From positions 1-46,374 of the forward strand of contig JAEEPZ010000018.1 of assembly GCA_016285055.1 (NCBI GenBank): a stretch of DNA of 46,374 nucleotides, written 5' to 3'. Numbering within the stretch: the stretch's first letter is position 1; each line of letters starts with the position of its first letter. Origin of the DNA: Prevotella sp. (lineage in GTDB: Bacteria > Bacteroidota > Bacteroidia > Bacteroidales > Bacteroidaceae). This document shows positions 8,188-17,430 of this stretch, piece by piece. Both the position numbers and the translations under genes were made by a program. Under the pieces are notes generated by a model. That model made no database searches. It was not told the DNA's origin and saw only the letters and a program-made list of their open reading frames with translations.

Positions 8188-9768
8188 TTAAAATTTGTAG
8201 GTAACTCCAATTGTTAGTTTCAGTGCCGCCCGTTTGATGCTTTCCAAGGCATCTGTCATGTTTCTAACTTTTTCCGTACTGTTCAGCCCTGAAATGGTGT
8301 TGAACACGACTGGTTGGCTGGAATTGTTGTTAAGTCTCAGCTCTGTCCTTTCAGATGTTGTCATTTCTGTAAGGCCCATCCTATAATTGAGGCCAAGCTC
8401 GACAGCCAACGGTGTGGTGGGGATGTTGAACCTTAGTCCTGCTCCCAGTAAGGCATCGAAGGAAGTTTTGGTGATGCCGTCAAGCTCATCACTGACATTG
8501 TTGGCCTTGGTGAATGTCTGCTGGCCAAAGCCGTTGTACCCCCACTCTTCATTCAGCACCATTCCGTTGTATAGCTGGTAGACACCATCAATGTATGCGC
8601 TGCCTTCTGCGGCATCAACCTTGCTGCTGAGCGTAATGTTTGCCTTGGCACCTAAATCGGCATATAGCGACACCACTTTGCTAAAGCGATAGTCGAAATT
8701 GAAGTAAAGCGGAATATTCACCTCAGAGAGTTTGGCTGTCTGTGACAATAATAAATTATGGTAGTGGCGCGTATAGCTGTCACCATCTACATCGGCATTG
8801 GTGTCATAGTAGTAGTCAGATTGATTCATGCCAAGTTCAATCTTGGCATCAGTCATACCTGCTCCTATGAAGATACCCGTCTTAAGCTTGCCTTTTGAGG
8901 GAAAGATATAGCCCAGTTCCAACCCGAAGGAGTTTGACGATGTCTTCTCAGTCAGATGATTGTCTGCATTAACTTTAAAAGCACTTCCTAATCCCATATC
9001 ATAATGCAACCGAAGTCTCCAAGGCCGTGCCTTGTAAGCCATTGACGCTTTGTTACAATCTGCATCGTAAAGTAGCGTGACAGTTACGTCAGGGTCTTTG
9101 TACTCGAAGTCCGCCTTTTCAACAGGCTGCTTAATGAAGGTTTGGCCGTACTTGTTGAACAACATGTTTTTACCCAGATAAAGGAGCTGGTCGTCACGAG
9201 CGTCTTTCTTGTCGAAAACGGCAAAATTGTCGGGCAATTTCTTTATACTGTCGACGGTTGTTCCAGTGATTTTGTAAATCTTGCAAGTTCGCATTTGCGG
9301 ATTGTATTGCATATGGGCTGTCAGGCGATAGTCTCTTCCGTACACTTCCTCACTGGAGAAATATATACCGCAGCCATTGACATAGGAAAGTGATTTGTCG
9401 AAGGACACTCTTGCTTCCCATATGTTGCCCACCTTTTCTATTCCTTCGGTTCTAATATTCTTGATGGTGGTTCTTCTGTTACGCAAACCGTTGGTGAGCA
9501 ACTTACAATACTCATCTACTTTTATCCAGTCACCTTTTGCCACGCCTAACAGGTCATTATATACCACAGCACTGTCGGTGAACAGCGTAAGAAAAGCGTA
9601 GCGTGTCTCATCGTCACCAATGGTAGCCATCAACTCATAATCTTCAATAGTAGTGATGGCTTGGTCTATGCACTGTCGCTCAATGGTATTTTCGCTTACC
9701 TGGGCAGCAGCCCCGTCAGAAAAAGCAAGGGAGGCAGTCAGCACAATAGTCTTATAGAAGTATTTCAT
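8188..9768 (-). CDS. Outer-membrane beta-barrel protein
   Basis: A 526-residue protein with a signal peptide (about 1-23). Residues ~24-240 form a globular part with three or four Cys. From ~245 the sequence turns into alternating amphipathic strands (LRLHYDMGLGSAF, FGLELGYIFPSKG, VSLYADLGAKANI, LAVELGLNYRMGL) and ends LKLTIGVTYKF. A terminal aromatic residue is typical of BAM-inserted barrels. It resembles Bacteroidota OmpW/porin-like outer-membrane proteins only in general form. It lies between the T9SS cargo gene (6 nt) and the zinc-ribbon gene (2 nt), so it may be the outer-membrane part of the system. Confidence 0.8.
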   Translation of the reverse strand: MKYFYKTIVLTASLAFSDGAAAQVSENTIERQCIDQAITTIEDYELMATIGDDETRYAFLTLFTDSAVVYNDLLGVAKGDWIKVDEYCKLLTNGLRNRRTTIKNIRTEGIEKVGNIWEARVSFDKSLSYVNGCGIYFSSEEVYGRDYRLTAHMQYNPQMRTCKIYKITGTTVDSIKKLPDNFAVFDKKDARDDQLLYLGKNMLFNKYGQTFIKQPVEKADFEYKDPDVTVTLLYDADCNKASMAYKARPWRLRLHYDMGLGSAFKVNADNHLTEKTSSNSFGLELGYIFPSKGKLKTGIFIGAGMTDAKIELGMNQSDYYYDTNADVDGDSYTRHYHNLLLSQTAKLSEVNIPLYFNFDYRFSKVVSLYADLGAKANITLSSKVDAAEGSAYIDGVYQLYNGMVLNEEWGYNGFGQQTFTKANNVSDELDGITKTSFDALLGAGLRFNIPTTPLAVELGLNYRMGLTEMTTSERTELRLNNNSSQPVVFNTISGLNSTEKVRNMTDALESIKRAALKLTIGVTYKF

Positions 9769-9774
9769 ATCTTG

Positions 9775-12700
9775 CTACTTTACGAATATTTTCTTTACGA
9801 TTAAGTCGGCTCCCCTCCTGAAGCGCACCACATACATGCCCTCTTTCAGTCCACTAGTGTCAATTTCATTGTCACTGCCCACCATGTATCTCCTCACCAG
9901 TTTGCCATCGGCCTGGTAAACTAATGCCTCAGTGGCTGTGATTGCGGCAACTACAGGTTTGACGGCTGATGCTTCACTGCCAGAGCGTGTTACCTTGTCG
10001 AAATTTGACTTATCAAAAGACTCGTCAATTTCCGTTCCTTCAAAAACTGATTTCCCTCCTTGCATGTAGCACTTACCACTTGTTATCCTGACACCGTCTT
10101 CATACTCCCACACAGCACACACCCAGTACTGCTGTTGACTCCAATACTGATCATCGCTTTCATATTTGAAGAACAAATCGCTGGTAGGCTCACCTATGGC
10201 AATGTCGTTACCTTGGCTATCGGTATAGCCATACCAGAACTTATATTGGTTACTTTTCAGTTCTGATTCGCTCATCCATTCTGAATTGTCCACAATTATT
10301 GTTTTGGAAGCACCATTCCCTTTTCTTCGAATCTTTACTGGTGTTTCCGGCCTATGGTAGATTGTGAAAACTTGCCCGTCATAGACTTTTCTATCCCATA
10401 TATTGCCAGTCGGACCGTAATTGGTTACATCCACAACATACGTTATATTGCTCTTTTGAGGGCTCGTACTACTGAAAGGAACTTCCGGAATTGTTACTAA
10501 TGTCTGTTCTTTTGAAACAATGATGTCACTCCCAGATTTATGCCAGCCATACTTCCAGCCTGAGTCATAACCACCCAGTGGACGTCCAACGTTAATGCTT
10601 ATTTCATTCCCCTCACGAGCGACATTGATATGGTCACCAATATTTCCGTATTGTATTATAGGCCATACCCTTAAGTTTATCCATTTGTATAAACTGTCTC
10701 TTCTTCCGTCTGTCCAACTAATGCCTGTTACTCTAATTGCCTTTTCAATGGGATCGTTCCCGGAAAGATTATATTGTTCATAGAAAGTGGATTTACAAGT
10801 TACAACGGTGTTGTCTTCCCAGAAATTGCTCCCAAGAATTCTGGGTACAGAGCCACTCATATCTTGCCATACAAAAGACCATCTGTCCTTTATCCCTCCT
10901 TTATGCTCCACACTAAGCAGGAAGGGATTATTGGCATAGATATCCAAAGAGTCAGTACGTATTTCCAGCAACTCAGCTTTCTGAAGACCCTCTATACTAA
11001 ACTGATATTCTTTGACAAGCCAACATTCCTTAAAACCGCTGGGATGTGTAAAAACATTGCGAATCTTGATAGTATATGTTTTAGGCTCTTCTTGCGCTGT
11101 TGCAATCAGAGATTCCACATCTATGCCATCCGTTTCGTTGCGTACTTGTAAATCCCATCCTTCTTTATAGCCTCCATGCAACTGTATACCGTATTGTATA
11201 CTATCTTTGAAATTGTATTCATCGCCAATGAAAAGGCGATTCGTTTTTTGTGGTAACTTATTATCATCAACAAAAGGTGTTGCATATTGATGGACATTTA
11301 TTGATTTGCTACTCTTCCATTCTTTTGTTTTTCCATCAAATTGTATTTTGGCAATGGCTTTATAAAGCACCGTTACCTCCTCGTCTCTTTCATTATACAC
11401 ATGTTCGATACTTTGAACATTAGAATGGCCATTTATCAGTTTGTCGTCTCTGTACCATTCGTATGTCCACCCGTCAGCATAGCCACCTTCTGGAATAACT
11501 ATAAATTGAGGCTTATGGGGGTAGCATATTACCGTATCTACAGATCCTTCAATGGTAACTTTTGGTTCAGCGTAGGCATTAATGGTCAGTACCATTGGCT
11601 TTGTGAACCAAGGGACATCGTTAATATAATTAGTGACAGTGAGAGTATGCAATTCCGCCCCAGCCCTTTCTATGGAAAAATCCAAATCCTTTCTTTCCTC
11701 TTTGCCATCCAGCGTGAATCTCCAATCCCCACTACCGCCACCATAGTCAGCGATAATTGTAAAAGGATCATCAACAAGAATCCGATAATCCATTTTTTTC
11801 AATTCAGCCGATGCGACATTGAAGCTTAGTGTAGGAGAGAAGATTTCCTCCGAAGCCACGGTTTCCTCTTCTATTTCAAAGCTCATATCGTCTTTTACAT
11901 GTGTACGCTTTTGTTGCTTCAAAAGCCACTTGGCAGTTCCATAGAAGCTGCTTGTACCTCTTTCAAGGTTGTACTTCTGTGTGATTCTCAGCCCTTTCAA
12001 AAAGTCATGGGAATCCCACGAAGTGTTTTCGCTCTTAAAGGTCATACTGCCAGTAATGGCAGGAACCAACTCATCCTGCACTTCTAATGTGAGTATAAGG
12101 TCATAAGCACCGGCCTCTACATAGTGGGTGCCTCCAAATTCTTCTACTTGTAGGCGAGCACTATTATCATAACTGATTTCAAGAGTTGGCATTTCAAACG
12201 TATGCACTTTAAACGCTATTTCTTTCTTCTCCCATTCTTTACCATCAATTAGATTAATTGCTGTTAGAATATACGTCGAATTGTCACCTGGCTCCACTTT
12301 CATAGTCTTTCCCTTTTCACCGTTATTCCAGGCGTAATCCCAGTCTGCTTCTGAGCCATAGCCTCCAGCAATGACAGGATTCAGGTTTTTACTATCTTTG
12401 CCTACGAAAAGATAGTAATCGTCAAATGCAGGAGCAGCAACCACGGGTCTAAGTGTCTCGAACTTAAGTGTGTTGCTAGAAATGGTATCGATGTTGATTG
12501 TATCGTTTTCATTCTCAATGTTATAAAAAAGCAATTCTGCCGAAACGGCATATTGCCTTACTTCGTTCATGGTGTAGTCCTTAGAGAATGTCCAATGGGC
12601 AGAGTCGCCCTCCATTTTCAACGTCGAGGCAACGTCATACTCTTCGTCCCCCACATGCAGGGTTATTTTTGACTTCTCCACATTCTTCCCCTTATTGACA

Positions 12701-12870
12701 TCACATGTGAAATCTAACTTGAAATTCACGTTGGTGCTACGTTGCACGTAAATCACGCCCCCAGCCTCCAGGTTCTTCTGGCTTCCCATTTCATATTCAA
12801 TTTTTAATCTGTTTTGAGCAGAAAGAGAGGCTGATGTCAGAAGAACACATAAAAGTAATAGTTTCTTCAT
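9775..12870 (-). CDS. Large Ig/PKD-like repeat protein with T9SS sorting tail
   Basis: A 1031-residue protein with a signal peptide (about 1-19, ending SLSAQN). Six copies of a GG-[YSI]-x(2-5)-W-x-[FYL] signature (near residues 169, 377, 462, 566, 658 and 766) mark Ig- or PKD-like beta-sandwich domains. The C terminus (about 960-1031) has the type A T9SS sorting pattern: a hydrophobic strand, LVYQADGKLV, then GLKEGMYVVRFRRG and a final Lys-rich strand IVKKIFVK. It should therefore cross the outer membrane and be anchored or released at the surface. Finding this inside a kinase/phosphatase operon is unusual. It is the most surface-exposed candidate for a sensor or effector of the system. Confidence 0.85.
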   Translation of the reverse strand: MKKLLLLCVLLTSASLSAQNRLKIEYEMGSQKNLEAGGVIYVQRSTNVNFKLDFTCDVNKGKNVEKSKITLHVGDEEYDVASTLKMEGDSAHWTFSKDYTMNEVRQYAVSAELLFYNIENENDTINIDTISSNTLKFETLRPVVAAPAFDDYYLFVGKDSKNLNPVIAGGYGSEADWDYAWNNGEKGKTMKVEPGDNSTYILTAINLIDGKEWEKKEIAFKVHTFEMPTLEISYDNSARLQVEEFGGTHYVEAGAYDLILTLEVQDELVPAITGSMTFKSENTSWDSHDFLKGLRITQKYNLERGTSSFYGTAKWLLKQQKRTHVKDDMSFEIEEETVASEEIFSPTLSFNVASAELKKMDYRILVDDPFTIIADYGGGSGDWRFTLDGKEERKDLDFSIERAGAELHTLTVTNYINDVPWFTKPMVLTINAYAEPKVTIEGSVDTVICYPHKPQFIVIPEGGYADGWTYEWYRDDKLINGHSNVQSIEHVYNERDEEVTVLYKAIAKIQFDGKTKEWKSSKSINVHQYATPFVDDNKLPQKTNRLFIGDEYNFKDSIQYGIQLHGGYKEGWDLQVRNETDGIDVESLIATAQEEPKTYTIKIRNVFTHPSGFKECWLVKEYQFSIEGLQKAELLEIRTDSLDIYANNPFLLSVEHKGGIKDRWSFVWQDMSGSVPRILGSNFWEDNTVVTCKSTFYEQYNLSGNDPIEKAIRVTGISWTDGRRDSLYKWINLRVWPIIQYGNIGDHINVAREGNEISINVGRPLGGYDSGWKYGWHKSGSDIIVSKEQTLVTIPEVPFSSTSPQKSNITYVVDVTNYGPTGNIWDRKVYDGQVFTIYHRPETPVKIRRKGNGASKTIIVDNSEWMSESELKSNQYKFWYGYTDSQGNDIAIGEPTSDLFFKYESDDQYWSQQQYWVCAVWEYEDGVRITSGKCYMQGGKSVFEGTEIDESFDKSNFDKVTRSGSEASAVKPVVAAITATEALVYQADGKLVRRYMVGSDNEIDTSGLKEGMYVVRFRRGADLIVKKIFVK

Positions 12871-12890
12871 TGTATTCAGTTGTTAATTAT

Positions 12891-13913
12891 TTACAGTACA
12901 TTATTTATAAGTACACCCACTCCCAGACCAGCCACAGCCAAGACGACATAGCCTACGTATGTCCAGTTAATAACGATGTTGACGGCAGGTTTGTCAAGTG
13001 CTGCACGGAACTCATAAGAGGACTGGAAACGTCTCATCTGATTCTTCTCCGTTGCCTTCTTAACTATGTTTCTTAGCCACTTGTTCTTTATTTCATCTAC
13101 AGGCATCTTTTTTTTCAACTGCATCTCTAACACCTCGTGTGCGGGACCTTCAAAGGGCAAATGTCCAGTGAGCAGCTGAAAGAGCATGATCCCCAGCGAA
13201 TAGATGTCGGTGGTATGATCTTGGTGCGCTATGTCGCCCATCACTTGTTCCGGTGCGGCATATTTGGCTTTTCCGATGAATTTTCCTGCAACAGTATATG
13301 ACCTGTCGCTATTGGTAAGTGTGGTCATTTTTTTAGCTATTCCAAAGTCGATGAGCTTGATGCGGCCATCGATAGTAAGCATGATGTTCGACGGGTCGAT
13401 GTCGCGATGTATGTATCCAGCATCGTGCATGGCCATCATTCCAAAAAGAACGGCTTTGATCACCTTCACGGCAAATTCGTCACGCTGGTTGCGATATTCG
13501 TCATACAGCCTCATGCCAAAACCCCCGTCTTCATCTGTGTCGGGAACATTACCTTCAATCACCTCCTGCAAGGTAATGCCGTCTAAAAGTTCACTTACTA
13601 CATGGTAATGCTTTCTGGGACCTCCGATGCTGCTTTCGTCCTCAGTTTCAATAAAGTCGATCATCTCTACCAGGTTGTCGTTATGAAGCCTGATGTCTGC
13701 TTCACGGCGAGCACGATCAATGGCCTGTGGCAGCAGGTCTTCATACATAAACTTGATGGCGACCTCTCGCCTGCCTTTAGTATTCTCATTGACTTGTGTC
13801 CCCCTGAAAACTTTGCCCATGCCACCGATACCCAAAGGTTCCTGCTCTAGGTCAACCTCGTAGAAGATTCCGTCTTCCTTTCCTTCTTTCCCTTGTAGTT
13901 TAATTATTGACAT
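12891..13913 (-). CDS. Hanks-type Ser/Thr protein kinase with C-terminal membrane anchor
   Basis: A 340-residue kinase with intact motifs: Gly loop GIGGMG (28-33), VAIK Lys54, helix C Glu71, catalytic loop HRDIDPSN (Asp171, Asn176), DFG at 189-191 and APE at 220-222. An insertion rich in acidic residues (about 120-147) precedes the catalytic loop. One membrane helix (about 316-338) ends the protein, so only a few residues would face the periplasm and there is no PASTA or other sensor domain. Thus the signal probably comes from a partner. The PP2C gene ends 16 nt upstream. HRDIDPSN in place of HRDVKPSN keeps Asp and Asn but changes the usual Lys to Asp. Confidence 0.92.
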   Translation of the reverse strand: MSIIKLQGKEGKEDGIFYEVDLEQEPLGIGGMGKVFRGTQVNENTKGRREVAIKFMYEDLLPQAIDRARREADIRLHNDNLVEMIDFIETEDESSIGGPRKHYHVVSELLDGITLQEVIEGNVPDTDEDGGFGMRLYDEYRNQRDEFAVKVIKAVLFGMMAMHDAGYIHRDIDPSNIMLTIDGRIKLIDFGIAKKMTTLTNSDRSYTVAGKFIGKAKYAAPEQVMGDIAHQDHTTDIYSLGIMLFQLLTGHLPFEGPAHEVLEMQLKKKMPVDEIKNKWLRNIVKKATEKNQMRRFQSSYEFRAALDKPAVNIVINWTYVGYVVLAVAGLGVGVLINNVL

Positions 13914-13929
13914 AATTACAAGTTTTTAT

Positions 13930-15462
13930 CTATTCTTCTGTCACACTTTTTTTCAGTTCTGCCAGCTTTCCTTTCACTACTTTGATCTCTTTTTTGGTTT
14001 CTTCCTTCACCTCAAAGAAAGTATGCTGCCCATTTCTGTTACTCCGAACATTAGTGTACTCGCTAAATCGAGAATCTGTTTTTAATTCTGTCAAGACAGG
14101 TGTAACATCGTCGTTATATTTATAGTCTGTCTTGGCATTGAATGTCTCCAAAAGAGCAATGCAGGCATCCACATTAACTTTTACTTTATGCGTTGCATTC
14201 CCCATTATCATCTCTTTGATATTTGCCGTTGCAGTAAGTTTCGAAACACATGCATCTATAAGCTGTTCTGGCTTTTGCCTGGGTATGTTGGGAGTGGGTT
14301 GTCTGAACTGTTGTCGTCCCCGTTCCTGATCCTGCTTTTTGTTTCTTTCAAGGGAAGCCGAGAGCGCATCTATCTTTGCATTCAGCGAGTCAATGGTATG
14401 TACCAGCCTTGCGATCTCATTGAGTTTAGAGTCATTTTCGTTTTTCACCATCAGCTCCAACTCCTCGTTCTTATGCATGAGCCTGATAATCTGTGCATCC
14501 CTTTCATTCAGTGCCGTTTCAAAGAGGTAAGTCTCTATGGCCAGCGAGTCGCGCTCTTGCTCTAGTGTGTTCGGTTGTGAGTCGGAACTCAACTGTAAGG
14601 CACTGGCTAAGTTAAAGACCATGCTAACAGCCAAAGCGACACCTCCGGCGGCGATGAGAATTTTTGTTTTCTTATTCATGGGTTCTTCTAAGATGGAATC
14701 TCTTTTCATTTCCACGACAACCATTGTGTGGTTGTCGTGGTGGTTTCCTTGCGAAAAGCCAATCTGGTCAATCTCTGTACTTAAATCCTTTACTAACGAA
14801 CCTATATCTTTTTTTACGGTAAATCGCAATAGTAGGTCTTCATGAGGCATAATGCCCCACACACCATCCGTGCACAACACAAAACGGTCGCCCTGTCTGT
14901 AAGGCATCTCTTTTATCACTGCCACATGGTCGGTACAGCTGCCCAGTCCGCGCGTGATAATATTCGACTGAGGCGAGGTGCGCGCCTGTTCTTCTGTCAT
15001 CGCTTTATTCCTTACCAGCTCTGCCACCACCGAGTGGTCGCTAGTCCGGAATTTTACCTTTTCTCCTCTTATCTGATAGCACCTGCTATCTCCTAGATGG
15101 GCAACAAAAGCCGAGTGTTCGCTAAAGAGAAGCATCACCGCCGTGGATCCCATGCCATCGAGTAGCGGCACCTCCTGCATTTTCTGTTCCAGTGCATCAT
15201 TGGCTTTGCCAACAGCCATTTTGATGGCATCAGCAGGAGCAGCAGTCGAAGAACTCTGCATGAGCGTTTCCATGATGGTGGTTTTCGCTATATACGACGC
15301 TGTCTTTCCTCCCGGTCCGCCACCCATGCCGTCGCAGACCATCACGAGGAACCCCAAGGGCGTTTCCATACATCCGAAGTCATCCTGATTTTCCGGACGC
15401 CCTCCTTGCATGGAGATACCAGCACCTTCAACCCCGTATTTTTGAGAAACTATTTGCTCCAT
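13930..15462 (-). CDS. PP2C-type Ser/Thr phosphatase with membrane helix and coiled coil
   Basis: A 510-residue protein. Residues 1-255 are a PP2C domain with metal-binding motifs RPENQD (22-27), DGMGGG (44-49), DGMGST (102-107), GDSR (124-127), TDG (198-200) and HDN (242-244). A membrane helix follows (about 266-289), then a coiled coil (about 300-375) and a C-terminal region of ~130 residues in the periplasm. It would reverse phosphorylation by the kinases and link that to a periplasmic input. It is 15 nt from the FHA gene and 16 nt from the kinase gene. The second PP2C in the operon has the same order but a much shorter tail. Confidence 0.92.
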   Translation of the reverse strand: MEQIVSQKYGVEGAGISMQGGRPENQDDFGCMETPLGFLVMVCDGMGGGPGGKTASYIAKTTIMETLMQSSSTAAPADAIKMAVGKANDALEQKMQEVPLLDGMGSTAVMLLFSEHSAFVAHLGDSRCYQIRGEKVKFRTSDHSVVAELVRNKAMTEEQARTSPQSNIITRGLGSCTDHVAVIKEMPYRQGDRFVLCTDGVWGIMPHEDLLLRFTVKKDIGSLVKDLSTEIDQIGFSQGNHHDNHTMVVVEMKRDSILEEPMNKKTKILIAAGGVALAVSMVFNLASALQLSSDSQPNTLEQERDSLAIETYLFETALNERDAQIIRLMHKNEELELMVKNENDSKLNEIARLVHTIDSLNAKIDALSASLERNKKQDQERGRQQFRQPTPNIPRQKPEQLIDACVSKLTATANIKEMIMGNATHKVKVNVDACIALLETFNAKTDYKYNDDVTPVLTELKTDSRFSEYTNVRSNRNGQHTFFEVKEETKKEIKVVKGKLAELKKSVTEE

Positions 15463-15477
15463 GTCCTATCGTTTTTT

Positions 15478-16095
15478 TTAACTGACAGTAAACAAAATGG
15501 CCACCCACGCTACATACAACAGGCTCAATACGGCCATTGCCATCATACCCGCCGTTTTCCATTGTCTCTGCTCATAGTAGAAGTCCTGAAGTGATGACCA
15601 ATAACGGCCTCGAAAGGCCCACCGCGAACCAAAGAAACCGAACACCAGATTCGGCAGGGGGAATAATACGCCAGCCAACAAGGCCACGGCGACAGCCCAC
15701 GGGCAACCATTCGTCAGTCCCCAGAAGGGGTACAAGCCCATAGCTCCCCAGTTCCATCCTTTGGCAGTGCCAGTGTCCTGCTGTAACGCTGGCTGCAACA
15801 CTGTTGCATCCATTCGTCTGGCAAACATAGTGGGGGGCTGTCGAAGATAACGGTCCAGCTCATTCCAGTCAAGCAGGTAACGTGCGGCAACAAGGATGAC
15901 ATCACCGCGTTTCAGCGGCACGACGCGCCGCCGCACCATGCTGCGGTTAACAATCGTGCCATTGCTGCTGCTGTCGTGATAGACCATCCTGCTGCCGTCG
16001 GAGAAGATTTCACCATGAAAGTTGCTGGCATAGATATACCGGCTGTCAAGTACAATGTCACACATTGCTGAACGACCAATGGTTATTCTCCTCAT
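15478..16095 (-). CDS. FHA domain protein with two membrane helices
   Basis: A 205-residue protein. The N-terminal ~85 residues are an FHA domain that binds phospho-threonine: G7-R8-S9, Asn25/His27 in the S-x-x-H position, and SSSNGTIVN (42-50). Residues ~118-145 and ~175-203 are hydrophobic helices, with a Trp/Tyr-rich loop between. The FHA therefore sits at the inner face of the membrane. Flanking genes encode PP2C (15 nt) and a secreted protein (18 nt). The membrane part is not a family I can name. Confidence 0.85.
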   Translation of the reverse strand: MRRITIGRSAMCDIVLDSRYIYASNFHGEIFSDGSRMVYHDSSSNGTIVNRSMVRRRVVPLKRGDVILVAARYLLDWNELDRYLRQPPTMFARRMDATVLQPALQQDTGTAKGWNWGAMGLYPFWGLTNGCPWAVAVALLAGVLFPLPNLVFGFFGSRWAFRGRYWSSLQDFYYEQRQWKTAGMMAMAVLSLLYVAWVAILFTVS

Positions 16096-16113
16096 CGTTT
16101 CCTTTACTAATAA

Positions 16114-17409
16114 TTATTGCACGTAGACAACATAAATCTGTTTCGTTCTGCCGTCATATAGACCAAAATAGCCAGCTCCATTCAGTTGGTAGACAGCCTT
16201 GGTTGTCTGGTTGACTGTTGTACCGATGCTTACTGGACGATAAACGGTATTGGCCAGAGTCTCGTCGTCAAACGTATAGGTGTCCTTCTTTCCTTTGCGT
16301 TCATGGCTGATTGGAATAACCCTGAAAGCCTCTACGTTAGTGCCAAAGGCTGAAGCGTTGTATTGAACGGTGACGGTAGTCAGATTATCCGTGCCACGCT
16401 TCACCACAAACGGATTCGTATTATTCAGAGTATACACCCCCTTCTTCACTGTCACAAGCTCTGATTTTGCCTCCTGGCCGTTGATATACACCTCACCTGT
16501 CTGCAGGATGATGTCATACTCTGGTGCATAACGGGGATTTCCCTCGTTGGATACCGACAAGACGTCAGACAATTTGAAGCTCTGGATAGCCCCCGACTCT
16601 TGCTGCACAAGGATGTAGTTTTCCTCGTCCTTCTTGCTGGTATAGTTCTGCTCGATAATGATGCCTGTAATAAAGCCTGCATTTTTAGTGTTCACGCGGT
16701 CAAGCAACTGGCTTTGCTCAAATATGGTCTGGTTGGGGTTGATGGTTCGGAAGGTATATTTCACCACATCATCCTTGTTCATTGTCTGTTTCACACCGTC
16801 GGCCAGATAGAGGCTGGTGGTTTTCTCCGTCTCGCCAGCGTACTGGCCCTCATAGGTAAGACCGTTCTTCAGCTGGCAAATCCAGTTGACACCTGACAGT
16901 GCCGTCTTTGGCCTGCGTTCTGAAGTAATACTGGCAATGTCGCTCCAGTTCAGTTTGTAGGAGTTGGCATTCATCTCCACATATTTGTATCTCACGCCAC
17001 GCTCCAGCAGTCGCACATTGGCAATATGCCTCGACTTCATTTTGTTAAGGAAATTGTTGTTAGTTACCGATACAGAACGAACACTGACATCACTGATCAA
17101 CATGTACTGATTGCCGGGTGTGCCGCTCAAGGCATCGTTCTCGGCGGCCCATTTTTGCCACTGTGCGGAGAGTTGGTTAAGCCCCACTGTGCGGTCAACG
17201 ACGTCGGCCACCACATTCTCGAGCAACACGACAGCACTGTCAGAATGGAAAGTCAAATTGCCATAACCGTCATTCTCCTGAATGTAACCATAGAGAACAG
17301 AACCGTTCTTCAACTCCGCTGTCTGGTAAACCAGATTGTCACTGCTGGCCGAAGCTCCTTTTGCAATGGTGACAGCAGCAAATAGGAGGCAGTAATATAG
17401 TCTTTTCAT
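16114..17409 (-). CDS. Secreted protein with repeated beta modules, unknown function
   Basis: A 431-residue protein with a signal peptide (about 1-21, ending GASAS). The mature protein has recurring L-[KQ]-[NT]-G-x-V/L-x-x-G-x-I strands, for example LKNGSVLYGYIQ, LKNGLTYEGQYAG and LQTGEVYINGQ, which suggest small SH3-like beta modules. No enzyme motif or membrane helix is visible. It lies between the double-FHA protease gene (21 nt) and the FHA membrane protein gene, so it may be a periplasmic partner or substrate of that protease. This is inference from context only. Confidence 0.75.
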   Translation of the reverse strand: MKRLYYCLLFAAVTIAKGASASSDNLVYQTAELKNGSVLYGYIQENDGYGNLTFHSDSAVVLLENVVADVVDRTVGLNQLSAQWQKWAAENDALSGTPGNQYMLISDVSVRSVSVTNNNFLNKMKSRHIANVRLLERGVRYKYVEMNANSYKLNWSDIASITSERRPKTALSGVNWICQLKNGLTYEGQYAGETEKTTSLYLADGVKQTMNKDDVVKYTFRTINPNQTIFEQSQLLDRVNTKNAGFITGIIIEQNYTSKKDEENYILVQQESGAIQSFKLSDVLSVSNEGNPRYAPEYDIILQTGEVYINGQEAKSELVTVKKGVYTLNNTNPFVVKRGTDNLTTVTVQYNASAFGTNVEAFRVIPISHERKGKKDTYTFDDETLANTVYRPVSIGTTVNQTTKAVYQLNGAGYFGLYDGRTKQIYVVYVQ

Positions 17410-17430
17410 AATTGTCTTCTTTATAAGATA

